Shown here one piece after another: positions 23,271 through 37,990 of a DNA stretch of 64,000 nt. The translations under genes were made by a program, and so were the position numbers. Origin of the DNA: Tipula vernalis (taxonomy: Eukaryota > Arthropoda > Insecta > Diptera > Tipulidae); NCBI GenBank assembly GCA_958295665.1, contig OY282559.1, positions 132,287,241 through 132,351,240 of the forward strand, given 5' to 3'. Within the stretch, counting starts at the first letter, position 1. Each line of letters begins with the position of its first letter. The notes beneath the pieces were generated by a model. It worked only from the letters and a program-made list of their open reading frames with translations, ran no database searches and had not been told where the DNA came from.

Positions 23271-24660
23271 TTTCACTCAATTAACGCTTTATTATATTGT
23301 ACGATTTATTTAATTTCTATAAATTGTCAGTACCAATAAATTGTCAGTATCATTCAATTTAAATCATTTAATTTATTTTTTTATATTATTGGCTTGATTA
23401 AATTCATTCAATTCATTTAATTCATTCTGTACAAAAAATTGACTAAATTATTGAGCAGACTGTTTTAATCGTGTTCAATGGATTCCTTAACACTTGAAAC
23501 TTTCCTTTACACAACTATTCCACTTGATTAATTAAACTCGTAATTTTTGCAGAGTTAAATTAGAACCGTATATTAATGATTTAATGATTTGAAAACACAA
23601 AATATTTTATTAAATTTAAATAATTGTTCACCAAATTTGTTTTATAGTTTAACTTAGACTGCCCATATTATTTTTTCAAAACCCAAAAACAAGATTTACC
23701 AATTTTGCAAAAGCTTTTGACAATCACAAAGTTTCCCTCATTTTCAATTATGCTTTTGCTGGCAGTAAATGATTGGCTGACGGTTGTTTAAATTGTTCAA
23801 CTGTCGATATGTAAAATGGAGGAACAAATCTTTAAACATTTTTAAAAGCTTATCGAATACTCAAACCAACATTTTTAGTAAGCCTTTTGAATATTTTTAG
23901 TACTACTTAGCTTCGATTTCATCCAGTGTTTTTACATTGGTATTAATGACATTACGATTATGACAAATGTTTGTGAAATTTTGGAAATTTTGTGTCTGTC
24001 AAAAGGTAAAGCTAAAATTTGTTTACTTAAATTTCTAAATTATTAATGCAAGGCTTAATTTCTAGCGATTATAATTAAAATTCTATTCGACCAAATTCAA
24101 CAATAAGTATACAATAACGTAGAGGATTACTATTATTCAATCCTTGAGCTTAATTCAATTTTATTTTACTTTAGCTTACTGTATGTGTACTCAATTTCCA
24201 ACACATTCAATTTCATTTAATTTAATTAACTTTTTTTTTTTTTGATTCTAACGATTTAAATTAATTTATTTAATTCATTAAAATTAGTAATCTATATAAT
24301 TCACCTAATTTATTGAGTTAATTTAAGTTATTTAAATTGGTTTAGACAAACAACCGATTATATGAATTTAAAAATAATTTAAAACAAATATTCATTAATT
24401 ATTTATTATTGTTTTCTTGATAAATATGGATCGTCAATCATTCGAGTTTTTACTAATAAATAAGTGTAAGTTTTTAAAATAATTTAGATAAATTTCAAAT
24501 AATCATTTTGCTAATTCACTATTTCGTTTAACTTATTTAATTCACTTCTCTTAGCTTATTAATTTTATTTTATTTATTTAAATTAAAATAACCATTTTGT
24601 TATAAAAACAGCTTACAAAATAATTTAAATTAATTAATTTATTAATTTAATATAACATAT
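23271..24660. repeat. AT-rich DNA with the same decayed long-period blocks
   Basis: A block near 24400-24530 again shows the order: TTGATAAATATGG, then TTCGAGTTTTTACTAATAAA, then TTCAAATAATCATTTTGC. No genes. Confidence 0.5.
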
Positions 24661-25117
24661 TGTTACGTTTTTGCCTTGTCAATTAAGGTTCGTATCACTG
24701 GATTGTGAATAATACAAAATAAATTTAATTTATCACCAAAGAATTTATTTAGTTAACACAAGAATTATTACAACACAGGTTATTTATAAAAATTCACAAA
24801 ATCACTTTATATAAATTATTCTCAAATTTTTATTGTACACTTATAATTTTTATTTCCACAAAAACACATTTTAATTCACTTTCTAATTCCTTTTTAATCT
24901 TTACACTATCGCGATCCAAATTCTACTAATCCAATTTGATCTTGTTCGCCTTTTTATATACAAAAACCAAGCTTAACGAAACTTCTCGACTTTTCCAGTT
25001 GGAATAGCGTAGAAACATTATGTAACATTTTTTGTCATGGAAAATTCCATTTAGTACAGTAAAACATTGAGCTATTAGTTTTACTTATTCTAATACACAC
25101 TTGGTGTCACCGTCACA
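24661..25117 (-). mobile_element. Solo LTR, probably of a Ty3/gypsy-type element
   Basis: 457 bp bounded by TGTTACG at 24661 and CGTCACA at 25117, a near-perfect terminal inversion of TG...CA form. Read on the minus strand it starts TGTGACGGTGACACC and has a TATA-box-like TATATAAAAAGGCG at about 24947-24960, as in insect LTR promoters. Neighbouring bases ATAT (left) and ATGT (right) may be a decayed TSD. No internal retroviral-type genes adjoin it, hence a solo LTR from LTR-LTR recombination. The family is inferred. Confidence 0.65.
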
Positions 25118-27420
<2,303 letters not shown>

Positions 27421-28187
27421 AGTAATATTCCTTTTTGAAATTGTGTTTATTAAAGAAATTTGGCGGTAACAATTGTAAAATTATCATAAAATAGCGAGAG
27501 TGAAACTCAAAGTGGAAGGAAAAAAGCAAATATTACATGCAACGACTAAATTATTTTGCCTAGCTAGTCAGTTACAAGGCTTCTAGTAGGGCTTACACTT
27601 TTACCTTATGGTTGAACATAGCGATCAGGAGCATAGAAATATGAGTGATAGTCACAATCGAGTACGACTAGTTAACGATGCTTTTGCACTCCAGTCGTTA
27701 TTACAACGGCATCCGAATTTTTAATTTCTATGAGCACTTGTAATGGATATTTATAAAAAGCTGATGAAACTAGACGCAAATTCTGGCACTACACCAGAAA
27801 GGACCAGACATTTCGTTACTCCCTGTTTCTCTTAATCCTAACATTCACTAATAAATCCTTTCAGTTAATTTGTGTGGTAACTTATGCAAAGCTGTTACTA
27901 GCAGTTAGAAAGCATTGTATGAGAATTACCTACACATTTAGCAGAAAATTACCTAAACACTATACAGTAAATTGATTTTAATATTTTTAACAAACAGAAG
28001 TTTCAAAAGTCCGAATCCACTCCTTAGAAAAATTTATTTGGTTTACTGGAAAATCACGATTTTTTTTATTTTCTAAAGGAATACACTTTCTTCATCTTAC
28101 TGGATAACTTTTGTATGTATGTTTGTCTGGCTGTGTTATTAAACAAACACGTTCGAGCATTTACATTTAAATCAAAATTCTATTCAA
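27421..28187. other. Intergenic DNA, nothing recognised
   Basis: Slightly less AT-rich than the block before. No gene, repeat or RNA recognised. Confidence 0.5.
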
Positions 28188-28409
28188 TTGAAATTTAATG
28201 AAGTAGAAATGAAAATGGAAAATATGCGATTTGTGATATTTTTACTATTTATATTCCATCTTCCAATATGCTTTCCCGAAGATTTTGCTATGAATATTTG
28301 TAGGTATGTACAAAAAAAATATTGGCTTAAGGGACAATTGTATAGAGTAGCAGAGTGGAAAAATAAAGAAAAGGTGAAAAAAAACCTTGTAAAATTGAAA
28401 TCCATTTAG
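28188..28409 (+). CDS. Possible small secreted protein or first exon (speculative)
   Basis: A 73-codon frame. If translation begins at the Met at 28224, the product starts MRFVIFLLFIFHLPICFPED, which looks like a signal peptide: one basic residue, a ~13-residue hydrophobic core, then a possible cleavage after Cys or Phe. Beyond it the chain is basic (many Lys). At 28304 there is a good splice-donor match (TAG|GTATGTA), so the real gene, if any, could splice out after 'NICR' to an exon I cannot place. I do not recognise the family. The alternative is a chance frame in AT-rich DNA, where hydrophobic stretches are common. Confidence 0.2.
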   Translation: MKFNEVEMKMENMRFVIFLLFIFHLPICFPEDFAMNICRYVQKKYWLKGQLYRVAEWKNKEKVKKNLVKLKSI

Positions 28410-29250
28410 TTTTGATTTAATACATTATTTAAACAAATTCACTTTGTAAAATTAAATTCAGATTTTCGCTGGAAAATTATGAAAATCACTCAAGTTGGAA
28501 AGTGAAATATATACATAAGGGTTTTAATATTATGTGAATAAATAAAAGGTTGCGAAACATAATCATCTGTGAAAATATTATTCATTTGAAATTGATACTG
28601 TTCTAACGAGTATATAGTCTTCAACAATTTTAATCTTTTTGCTTTCAGATTTTAATCAGATAATATCCATTACCAGTGCTATATATACATACTCCTCACA
28701 CCATATAAAAATGATTTGATTGCATGTTAGAAAATCGTTCAGAATTTTCACTACATTTTATGATACAAAATTGAAAAACTTTTCATTTTCATCGTTATTG
28801 TTATATCGTCTCAAAACTGTTTTTGTTGGCGCTGCTGCATCGTACTTATATATTGGTGCCAGATTATTTTTACTTTATGGTACATAGTTTGGTAATAAAT
28901 ATGTTGCTTTTTCTCTTTAACACGATATTTCTAGATTATCGTCCATCAGAAAATGAATTAAATTTTAATTTTTTTTTAATGATATTTTATCACATTATTT
29001 TGTTCGGAAAGTTTTTTCGGGAAGAAAATCATAAACAAATATTTAAAATGTTCTAACTCCAGAGTAAAATAAGTTTAAAGTACATGACATTATTACTTTG
29101 GTCTAAAACAACCAAAGTATTAAAATCCTTGTCAAAAATGTACTTCTGTCTGGATATATGTACCAATGTCTGGTATCTCGAAAACCCCTTGTCCGATTTG
29201 AAAATTTTTTTTTGCGCAAATAAGTTTCTAAGGTGCATGTGGAAAATTTT
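28410..29250. other. Intergenic DNA, nothing recognised
   Basis: AT-rich. Short frames here carry no family motif. Confidence 0.5.
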
Positions 29251-30692
29251 AAATGTAAAATGTAAAATGTAAAATGTAAAATGTAAAATGTAAAATGTAA
29301 AATGTAAAATGTAAAATGTAAAATGTAAAATGTAAAATGTAAAATGTAAAATGTAAAATGTAAAATGTAAAATGTAAAATGTAAAATGTAAAATGTAAAA
29401 TGTAAAATGTAAAATGTAAAATGTAAAATGTAAAATGTAAAATGTAAAATGTAAAATGTAAAATGTAAAATGTAAAATGTAAAATGTAAAATGTAAAATG
29501 TAAAATGTAAAATGTAAAATGTAAAATGTAAAATGTAAAATGTAAAATGTAAAATGTAAAATGTAAAATGTAAAATGTAAAATGTAAAATGTAAAATGTA
29601 AAATGTAAAATGTAAAATGTAAAATGTAAAATGTAAAATGTAAAATGTAAAATGTAAAATGTAAAATGTAAAATGTAAAATGTAAAATGTAAAATGTAAA
29701 ATGTAAAATGTAAAATGTAAAATGTAAAATGTAAAATGTAAAATGTAAAATGTAAAATGTAAAATGTAAAATGTAAAATGTAAAATGTAAAATGTAAAAT
29801 GTAAAATGTAAAATGTAAAATGTAAAATGTAAAATGTAAAATGTAAAATGTAAAATGTAAAATGTAAAATGTAAAATGTAAAATGTAAAATGTAAAATGT
29901 AAAATGTAAAATGTAAAATGTAAAATGTAAAATGTAAAATGTAAAATGTAAAATGTAAAATGTAAAATGTAAAATGTAAAATGTAAAATGTAAAATGTAA
30001 AATGTAAAATGTAAAATGTAAAATGTAAAATGTAAAATGTAAAATGTAAAATGTAAAATGTAAAATGTAAAATGTAAAATGTAAAATGTAAAATGTAAAA
30101 TGTAAAATGTAAAATGTAAAATGTAAAATGTAAAATGTAAAATGTAAAATGTAAAATGTAAAATGTAAAATGTAAAATGTAAAATGTAAAATGTAAAATG
30201 TAAAATGTAAAATGTAAAATGTAAAATGTAAAATGTAAAATGTAAAATGTAAAATGTAAAATGTAAAATGTAAAATGTAAAATGTAAAATGTAAAATGTA
30301 AAATGTAAAATGTAAAATGTAAAATGTAAAATGTAAAATGTAAAATGTAAAATGTAAAATGTAAAATGTAAAATGTAAAATGTAAAATGTAAAATGTAAA
30401 ATGTAAAATGTAAAATGTAAAATGTAAAATGTAAAATGTAAAATGTAAAATGTAAAATGTAAAATGTAAAATGTAAAATGTAAAATGTAAAATGTAAAAT
30501 GTAAAATGTAAAATGTAAAATGTAAAATGTAAAATGTAAAATGTAAAATGTAAAATGTAAAATGTAAAATGTAAAATGTAAAATGTAAAATGTAAAATGT
30601 AAAATGTAAAATGTAAAATGTAAAATGTAAAATGTAAAATGTAAAATGTAAAATGTAAAATGTAAAATGTAAAATGTAAAATGTAAAATGTA
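29251..30692. repeat. Heptanucleotide satellite, (TGTAAAA)n
   Basis: About 1,442 bp, roughly 206 copies of a 7 bp unit with no variant unit that I could see. Because 7 is not a multiple of 3, the minus strand reads one uninterrupted heptapeptide repeat (Phe-Thr-Phe-Tyr-Ile-Leu-His) in all three frames; this is not a gene. The purity suggests recent expansion or an assembly that collapsed or idealised the array. Confidence 0.97.
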
Positions 30693-33000
30693 ATATTACA
30701 AAACAGAAATTTTAGCAAATAAAATTTAATTTTTTTGAAAAAGCAACATAACTGATATTTTGCTTACAAATATGAATTCCTGATTAGGTTGTTAACTTTT
30801 CTAGCTACATACAAAATTTTATAAACTTAATATATTCAACCAATTTTCAATAACATTTTTCTAACCTTGTCAATATAACTTCTTCACAATTGCATAGCTC
30901 ATCACTATATTACTAATCCACAAACCTGATTTATTGAACGATTCGAAATGAATTAGCTAACGATGTAAAAGTCTTGCTCTAGTGAAAAAAAAACTAAAAA
31001 GCAAAATTGCTAATAATTGGCAAAAAAATTATCTTTTCTTTGCAATGAACACTTAAGATGCAATCAATCACTGCCCTATATTAAAAAAAACTCATCATTT
31101 TTCAAAATCATCAATTAAAAATTACTATCGTAGAGTTTTCGTTTATCTTGTGTATGTACGCCATACATTTTATGTCATCGGCCAACTTTATATGTTCTTG
31201 ACAACTTTGGTGTACAAAAAAAAACGAGATGAAACGAGAGAAAAATTTAAAATGAAAAATTTAATCTGTCTTATCTCTAGATAAGATATTAATAAAAAAT
31301 AAAAAAAATTCACATTTTGACAAATGAATTGATGATGTTCGTGCGATGCTGTACAAAATTGTAGACATACAAGGCACAAGACGACATGTATACAGAAAGG
31401 ATACGAATAGATAAAAATTTTATCTTCCCCACATTTTTACAAAAGTTAATTAACTCGATTATATGACTAAATATGACTCGTTAAATTTTTTTTTTTTGCC
31501 TTCTTGGTTGGTTACCATTTTACGGACGTCCCCATAAAGTTACCGTCATTAAAATTCTAAATTTAAAAAGTTAAATTTTTTTTATTTTAGGGTTGCCATT
31601 TCTAGTTTTGTGTCGATAAAATTAAGTCAACATCTGGTTTTTTTTTTTTTTGCTTTTATTGGTAAATTTGTATGACTCCATATTCTCGGTAGATTCTCAT
31701 ATACCGGAAAACCAATTGTTTAATGTCACTCATATTACCATCATCGTCATCATAGCGTCATTAAGAATATTATCGTTATTTAAATTACTGTATAAAATGT
31801 TTTAATCATTCGTGTTTTATGTCGCATAGGAATTGTTGCCATTCTTATTATGATGACCATTAATGATGAATTTTATGTTGAAAAACAAAACTTTAAAAGT
31901 CGTTAAAATTCAACCATAAAAAACGACACCAACATTATAAAGCAACCAAATATTTTTTTTGTTTTTTTCTGGTTATTAAAATTTGGCATAAAAAACCATT
32001 TTGTGTGTGTGTGCGTGATGGGCCATTAAACAGCATTATGCACAATACTCATGTTAACCTTTTTATTTGTGACTCATGTGCGTTTTTATTACAGATTTTG
32101 AAAAAATACTTTTCGTTTTTTTTTTTTTTTAGAAACATGCTGAATTAAACGAATCATCAAAAAATTCAAAAATTCCAATTTAATAAGACAAAAATAATAA
32201 AACTTATTTTACTACATTGAGACGAAAGACGAAAAAAAAACTCTCTCCTAGGAAATCAAAGAAATTGATTGGATGTAGAAGGAAGTAAGTAAAAAACTTT
32301 AGTTGAACAATTTTTATTTTTTGGCAGAATCTTGCATGTTTGGAATATTTTTTTGTTTTTGGTTCTGTACATAGTTTTATTCGGAAATTATTGAATGAGT
32401 ATTGGAAATATGAATGAATATTTTTTTTTTGTTGATGGAAATTGAATTCATCACGATAAAAAAAAAAGATTATGTTGTAGATGTATAGCAAACCAACAGT
32501 TTGAACATGAAGAAACTGAAACTTTGTACAGTTTATATACATATACCGAGTACGTACAGAAATATTCTCTTAAGAATTTCATTATTAAAAAGTTTTATCT
32601 GAATTAAATGTTTAAGTTAAAAGTTTTTTGAATGCTTTTGGGCATAAAACAATTTTATTTCGTTTTATTTCGTTACATACCAACTTGGACTGGAGTAGAA
32701 TAAGTAATAAGCTCTCTGGATAATATGGATTTAGAGATTTGGATAAGAATTTATTAATTAATTTTGTGTGTGCGTAGGCAGTACGACTGACGTACTATAA
32801 TTGATTGGTTAATATTATGGTGATATTTCGAAAATGTTTATTTATGATAAGTGTGTTTTTGTTTCAATGTACGTGAGTAGGAGGATGCCGTGCAATTAAC
32901 GACTAGAAATTATTTAAATTTATTTAAATTCATGGAAAGTTCTAATTTTAAAACTATAGTTGCACGTAAAAATATAAGTTGGGTTTCTTAGGAACTTTTA
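30693..33000. other. Intergenic AT-rich DNA, no gene seen
   Basis: Several poly(T)/poly(A) runs (31480-31500, 31639-31651, 32115-32130, 32420-32430). No motif-bearing frame. Confidence 0.55.
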
Positions 33001-33007
33001 GCGACAG

Positions 33008-33441
33008 TGTTCGGTACCATTGGGGTGGTCGACCCAAGATTAAATAACAATGATTGAGTTAACTGATTTTCTCTCGTTCCTATACTTTATACTTACTATA
33101 ATTTATACTAACTATATTACTTAGCTACCGAAAATTGAATAAAATTGTACCTGTAAATTTGGTGTTGTCTTTGATAAAATAAAAATATGTACTAATATTT
33201 TTGTACGAGTGTTGTATTCTTTATCATATTAATTAATTTTAAGATTATTGAGCTTTTGTAGTCATACGTTCTCTTCTTTGTTTGCCGTCACACGACTAAC
33301 ATTAAAAATAAATTTATGAATGCATGTTCAAACAAATCGGACGAATAAAAAAAAATAAAAATAAAATAAAAATCGTTCAATAATCATTCATAACATTATG
33401 TGAAAGTTGTGACTTGAAGATGGAGGTTTTCGGCGAATGTA
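33008..33441 (+). repeat. Possible BEL-3 5' LTR
   Basis: Inferred only from position upstream of the PBS-like site and a TGTTCGG start. The right end does not finish in the usual CA next to the PBS, and no second copy exists in the window. Confidence 0.3.
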
Positions 33442-33443
33442 TA

Positions 33444-33461
33444 TGGTCCGTCGAGCCAGAT
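33444..33461 (+). promoter_or_regulatory. BEL-3 decayed tRNA-Tyr primer-binding site
   Basis: TGGTCCGTCGAGCCAGAT differs from the BEL-1/BEL-2 site at two of 18 positions. Confidence 0.65.
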
Positions 33462-33888
33462 TGTGATAAAGGGGCAAACGTGAACAGCATATTCTAGATT
33501 TTTCGTTTGAAAGTGCATTCATATCCGAGTAAATGTGACTAGCAAATTTATCGTGTGAAGTGAATACATATTTAGTTAAATACACTTGAGTATCAAATAA
33601 AATAAAACAGTGTGGTGAATTTTTTTTGTTAACGATATCGCTTAAATACTCCGTGTGAATCGACCTTGTCGCATCGTCACAATTATTACAACGTGCGAAT
33701 CATTAATCTGATTGCAACGCCATTTGCAAATTAATTATAACATTACCATGCTTGGCATTATCGTCTCATAAGCCGGGTAAATTAATTACATCGCATCGCA
33801 ATATTACCAAGTTTTTCCACATGCATAACGCCAAAGACGGTGCATCGCTAACGGAATAAATTAATAGGCAATAACGTACAATCGGCAG

Positions 33889-34343
33889 GTAATCACGTGG
33901 TAGCGTCGTCTATTGTTTGGTCGGTAAAATAACGGTCACATAAACAACACTGACGTTTCATTGTGAGACATCAACACAAGTACTGAGGTTGACTTCAGTA
34001 ATTGGTTGCATTGAGGGAGTGACATTGTAAACGCGGGGGTTCAACTATTTCTAATTATCTGGAGTAATCACGTGGTGACGCCGTCTATTGGTTGGTCGAT
34101 AAAATAATGGTCACATAAACAACTCTGCTTCATTCCATTTTAAGACATCGATACAAGTACTGAGGGTGACTTCAGTAATTGGTTGCATCGAGGGAGTATC
34201 ATTGTGCACTTAAGGTTTGAAGCAATCATCGTATATCGTAGTGAACATCAACTCAAGTAATGACGGTGATTTCAGTAATTGGTTGCATCGAGAGAGTGAC
34301 ATTGTCAAAGCGGGAGTTCAACGATTTCTAATTATCTTGGGTA
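33889..34343 (+). repeat. Tandem repeats in the BEL-3 leader
   Basis: GTAATCACGTGGT starts units at 33889 and 34064 (period 175). A third partial unit (about 34241-34343) repeats AGTAATTGGTTGCATCGAG and GGGAGTTCAAC. Such leader repeats could alter packaging or promoter strength; that is speculation. Confidence 0.8.
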
Positions 34344-34605
34344 AGTAAGTCTAAAGTATAGCTAGAATAAGGGCATAGCTAGAAAATCATGGTTCGTTGT
34401 GGAGTGGCCAGTAATTTGTGAGTTAATGAGTGAATAAAGAAGCATGGAATAGCACAGTTAAGGTTAAGGACGCAGAGATGATCGTTCAGAAACAGGAGAC
34501 GTATTCGAACGTGTCATAACGTATCATCAACTAGCGGGATAGGCCGCAATCCAATGTCAAAAGAGCATAACGAATTCGGTAAAGAGAGGAGGAGCGAAAC
34601 ACATT

Positions 34606-35730
34606 ATGGCAGACATAGCGAGAGAATTTACCGGACGACGAGGGATAGCGAAGGGGAGTATTACTCGGCTGGTGAAATTCGCAAACTGAGATTAAATCAA
34701 GATTGGAACTATTGGAGCGGGCTTCAAGTTAATTTACGGAGTGTGAAATGCAGTTAGCTAAAGTTGAAGTGGCGTAGTACGAAACCAAATATATTAATAT
34801 TAAGTCAAAATTCACCGAATTAATTGGCGAAGCAGGAGACGGCTAAAGTCAAAAAAATGATGTCTCGACAGTTACGGGAGCAAAACGAGTTCTTAACCAA
34901 CATACCGGCTACTTTCACAAGCTAGCTAAACCGAACGGTGAGTCAGTCATTAGACGAGCCACATTGTTCGGCAAGACTTCCACGTCTAAACATTCCTACG
35001 TTCGACGGAAAGTACACAGATTTTTCTTGTTTCAATGATTTATTTACTGCATCGGTTCATATTAAGTTAGGTCTCAGTGATGTAGAAAAATTTCAATATT
35101 TGAACGGCTACTTACGCGGTGAAGCTGCAGATCTAGTAAAGCACATTAGCGAGTCAGACGCAAATTAAAATCAAGCGTGGGCGAAGGTATGCGAACGGTA
35201 CGATAAAAAAATACGTGCTAAACAATTTAATACAATTATTTATTGAGCAGCCAGGCAATACACAAGGTTCTGCAAAAGGATTACGGCTTGTATATAACGT
35301 AGCTGATGAGGTAACTAGAGGAATGACGGCGTTGGGAAAGGAAACCAGCCAAGCAGACGTATGGCTAAATTACATATTATTACGAAAAGTAGACGCTGAG
35401 ACTCAATAAGCTTGGGCACATCGTACTGTATCAAAGGAGTTTCCATCGTTCGAAGAGCTTCTCAAATTTATTAGCGAACGAGTAGATGCACTTGAAGCAT
35501 GCGATTCAACAATCGGACCTGTAACAAAATTAAATTCAACCAAGGTTCCTCAACTGACATCGAGCGTAGAATGTGACGAGCTAGTCAGGTCATTCAAATG
35601 TGCATTTTGTGGGGAGTTACACCGAATATATGGGTGTAATCAGTTTAAGAAGTTAGACGTTTAAGTAATTAAGTTGTTTAAAGTGTGAACGAAAACACCA
35701 TACCTTACTACACGAAAGCTACGGGCCGAG
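34606..35730 (+). pseudogene. BEL-3 gag-like region
   Basis: The likely start is the ATG at 34606 (MADIAREFTGRRGIAKGSIT), chosen because it aligns with the gag N-terminus of BEL-5; the ATG at 34554 is in another frame. The frame breaks near 34678 and meets stops before 34850. The DUF1759-type domain follows from 34938 (LPRLNIPTFDGKY, EKFQYLNGYLRGEAADLV) with a TAA at 35166-35168, a frame change at an A7 run near 35205, and a TAA at 35407-35409. One zinc knuckle remains (CAFCGELHRIYGC, near 35608). The middle knuckle is deleted and the last (CLKCERKHHTLLH) lies in another frame. Confidence 0.8.
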
Positions 35731-37570
35731 AGCAAATACGTCGTCTAATGTCATAACTACGATACAGGAACTGGCAGAAAGCGATCCAAGCACAAACAAA
35801 GCAACAGCGAGTCCCACAACTGTTTTACATCTCTCAGCTGATGGAAGTACATTCTTACCAACCACGGTAGTACAACTAAAAAATCAACATGGATAACTTG
35901 CCAATCGTAAATTATTGATGGATTCGGGTTCTCAAACTTCATTCATTTCCGAAAAGTGTGTCCGGAAGCTTGGTATATCGAGAAAACAAGGAAAGATACT
36001 TGTAGAGGGACTCGCTACATCGACCGTGTCAACAAATGGTCGTACGACAGTCACCATTCATTCTAGATTTGATCATTCGAAACATCTAACTATCAATGTA
36101 TACATATTGAAAACCATAACCAAATTGATTCGGAATCATACTTTTCAAAAATCACACGAGGAAAAGCTTAAGAAGTTAACCTTGGCGGATCGAAAATCTA
36201 GCGATCCCCAAGAAATCGACCACCTGTTGCGAGCAGATTATTTCTTTTACGTATTGGCACCGGAGAAAATTCACTTAACATCACATGTTATAGCACAAGA
36301 CACCATATTCGGTTACGTAATCGTAGGAAAACCCGAATACGACTCAAAGAACGAAATCTAGTGATCCCCATTAAAAAATTTTAATGTAATTATGGCAGAC
36401 GATTGGAGCTAAAAAAAATTGCTTCGTAGATTTGGGAACAAGAAGAAATAGTAGACGACTCACCAAAAACCTCAGAAGATGACCTATGTGAAAACCAGTT
36501 TCCAGCCACCACGATAAGAAACGAGGAAGGGAGATTTGTAGTTCAATTGCAATTGAGGGCGGAAAGACTTCTTTTAGGTGACTCCTACCAGCTAGCTCTA
36601 CAACGCCTATTCTCCATGGAACGGAAAATGAGTCGAAAATATGAAACTCTTGGACACATGAAACGATTACAACCTGACGAAATTCACGTCAACGAGAGAT
36701 AAGTGTTCTATTTACCTCATCATGACGTCGTACGACGCAACAATTTGGCAACACAATTGAGGGTCGTTTTTGACGGATCAGAGGCTTCGTCAGATGGAGT
36801 TAGTTTAAACGACAATTTACTAATTGTCCCCAGATTGCAAGATACGTTATGGACCATTTTGCTAAGATTCCGAACGTTCAGGGTGTTAATCTGTGCCGAT
36901 AGTGAAAATATGTACCGCCAAATACTACTTTATCCGACGCAGACATCGTTTCAGCGTATTCTTTGGCGTAATTTGACATCAGAGTCGATAAATCAGTTTG
37001 AATGGTTGACCGTAACTTACGGGACCTCCTCAGCCCCTTTTCTAGTAATCATAGCGTTGATCCTAATGGCCGAAGACTGTGAAGAAACTCATCCCGATGT
37101 GTCCAGAGTAATCAAGGAAAATTTCTACGTGGACGTTGTACTAACTGGAGCAAACAGTAAAGAGGAAGCAGTTCAGATAAAGAACCAACTAATAGGAACA
37201 TTAAAGGATCACGGATGCGTACTTTAAAAATGCCGATCCAATAATTCCAAGCTAAGTGACAGTAATGATCTAGCACAAATAACCAAAGTAGGTCAGGCAG
37301 GCAAGTCCTAGGACTGTATTGGAATCCAGTGAACGATGTTTTTTCATTTAAAAGCGTAGACATAATCAACAATAACTACATACTCTAAGAGAAGTGTGTT
37401 ATCAGTTGCATCAAGGATTTTTCACCCGTTGGGTGGTTATCTCCATTTACCGTGTCAGTCAAAATTTTCATTCTAAGCTTATGGCTCCAAAAATTGTCAT
37501 GGGATGATCAAATTTCACCAGAAATTTCTCGAGATTATTGGAGTATAGCATGCAAATGGGATGCGTGAGA
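35731..37570 (+). pseudogene. BEL-3 pol: protease and RT, dead
   Basis: Protease has DSG at 35921-35929 (MDSGSQTSFISEKCV). TAG at 36359-36361 ends the frame, and further stops occur around 36412 and 36702. RT from about 36703 shows YLPHHDVV, LRVVFDGS, SLNDNLLI and CADSENMYRQ. The catalytic box reads YVDV at 37126-37137 instead of YVDD, so an essential Asp is lost. After a stop at 37225-37227 the connection region is still readable in pieces (LGLYWNPVNDVFSF, DFSPVGWLSPFTV) until about 37570. RNase H and integrase are absent. Confidence 0.85.
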
Positions 37571-37990
37571 TTTGAGACTTAATTCGTTATCCGGTGTTTC
37601 GAAACAGTCAGATTATTCAACATTTTCAAGATTATTCGAGTATGTTTGAGATTATCGGGTGTATTTGATAGTTTGATATTACCCGAAAATCTTAGGGCCT
37701 ATTCGAAGAATATCATTGTTCGATATTTACTTGCTTACTTTGCGGGTTCCATTATTATTGCATATTATTTTGTTGGGCTTAGCCTTAACTTGCTTAGTAG
37801 CATTTTGCTTAGTATATAGTATTAGTCGATAACTTATTCATATTTACACGAATTTTCGGAATTTCTCAAAGGTTTTTCCGAAATTATGCATTACTATCCA
37901 GATTTTACGGTATTATTGAAATTGTTCAAGATCAATCGAGATTCACATAATACAGAGATTATTCGAATTTTTCAGGATTAATCGAAGAGA
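37571..37990. repeat. Degenerate short repeat (TCAAGATTATTCGAG-like)
   Basis: Loosely repeated GATTATTCGAG and GATTCA/CGAGATT motifs at 37625-37645, 37915-37990 and between. No coding signal. Confidence 0.45.

Larger units (their letters stand above)
33008..37570 (+). mobile_element. BEL-3: degraded BEL/Pao element, 3' truncated
   Basis: Plus-strand element with a possible LTR (about 33008-33441, starting TGTTCGG), a decayed PBS near 33444, a ~1.1 kb leader with internal repeats, gag from 34606 and pol ending near 37570. RNase H and integrase are missing. It is the most decayed of the BEL copies, with many stops and a lost RT catalytic residue. Confidence 0.85.

Noticed and set aside
29249..30718. 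A 489-codon uninterrupted minus-strand ORF
   Set aside because: It is the (TGTAAAA)n satellite; a 7 bp unit without stop triplets on that strand is open in every frame. No flanking coding features.
32204..32542. A 112-codon minus-strand ORF
   Set aside because: Phe/Lys-rich composition as expected from poly(A)/poly(T)-laden DNA; no motif.
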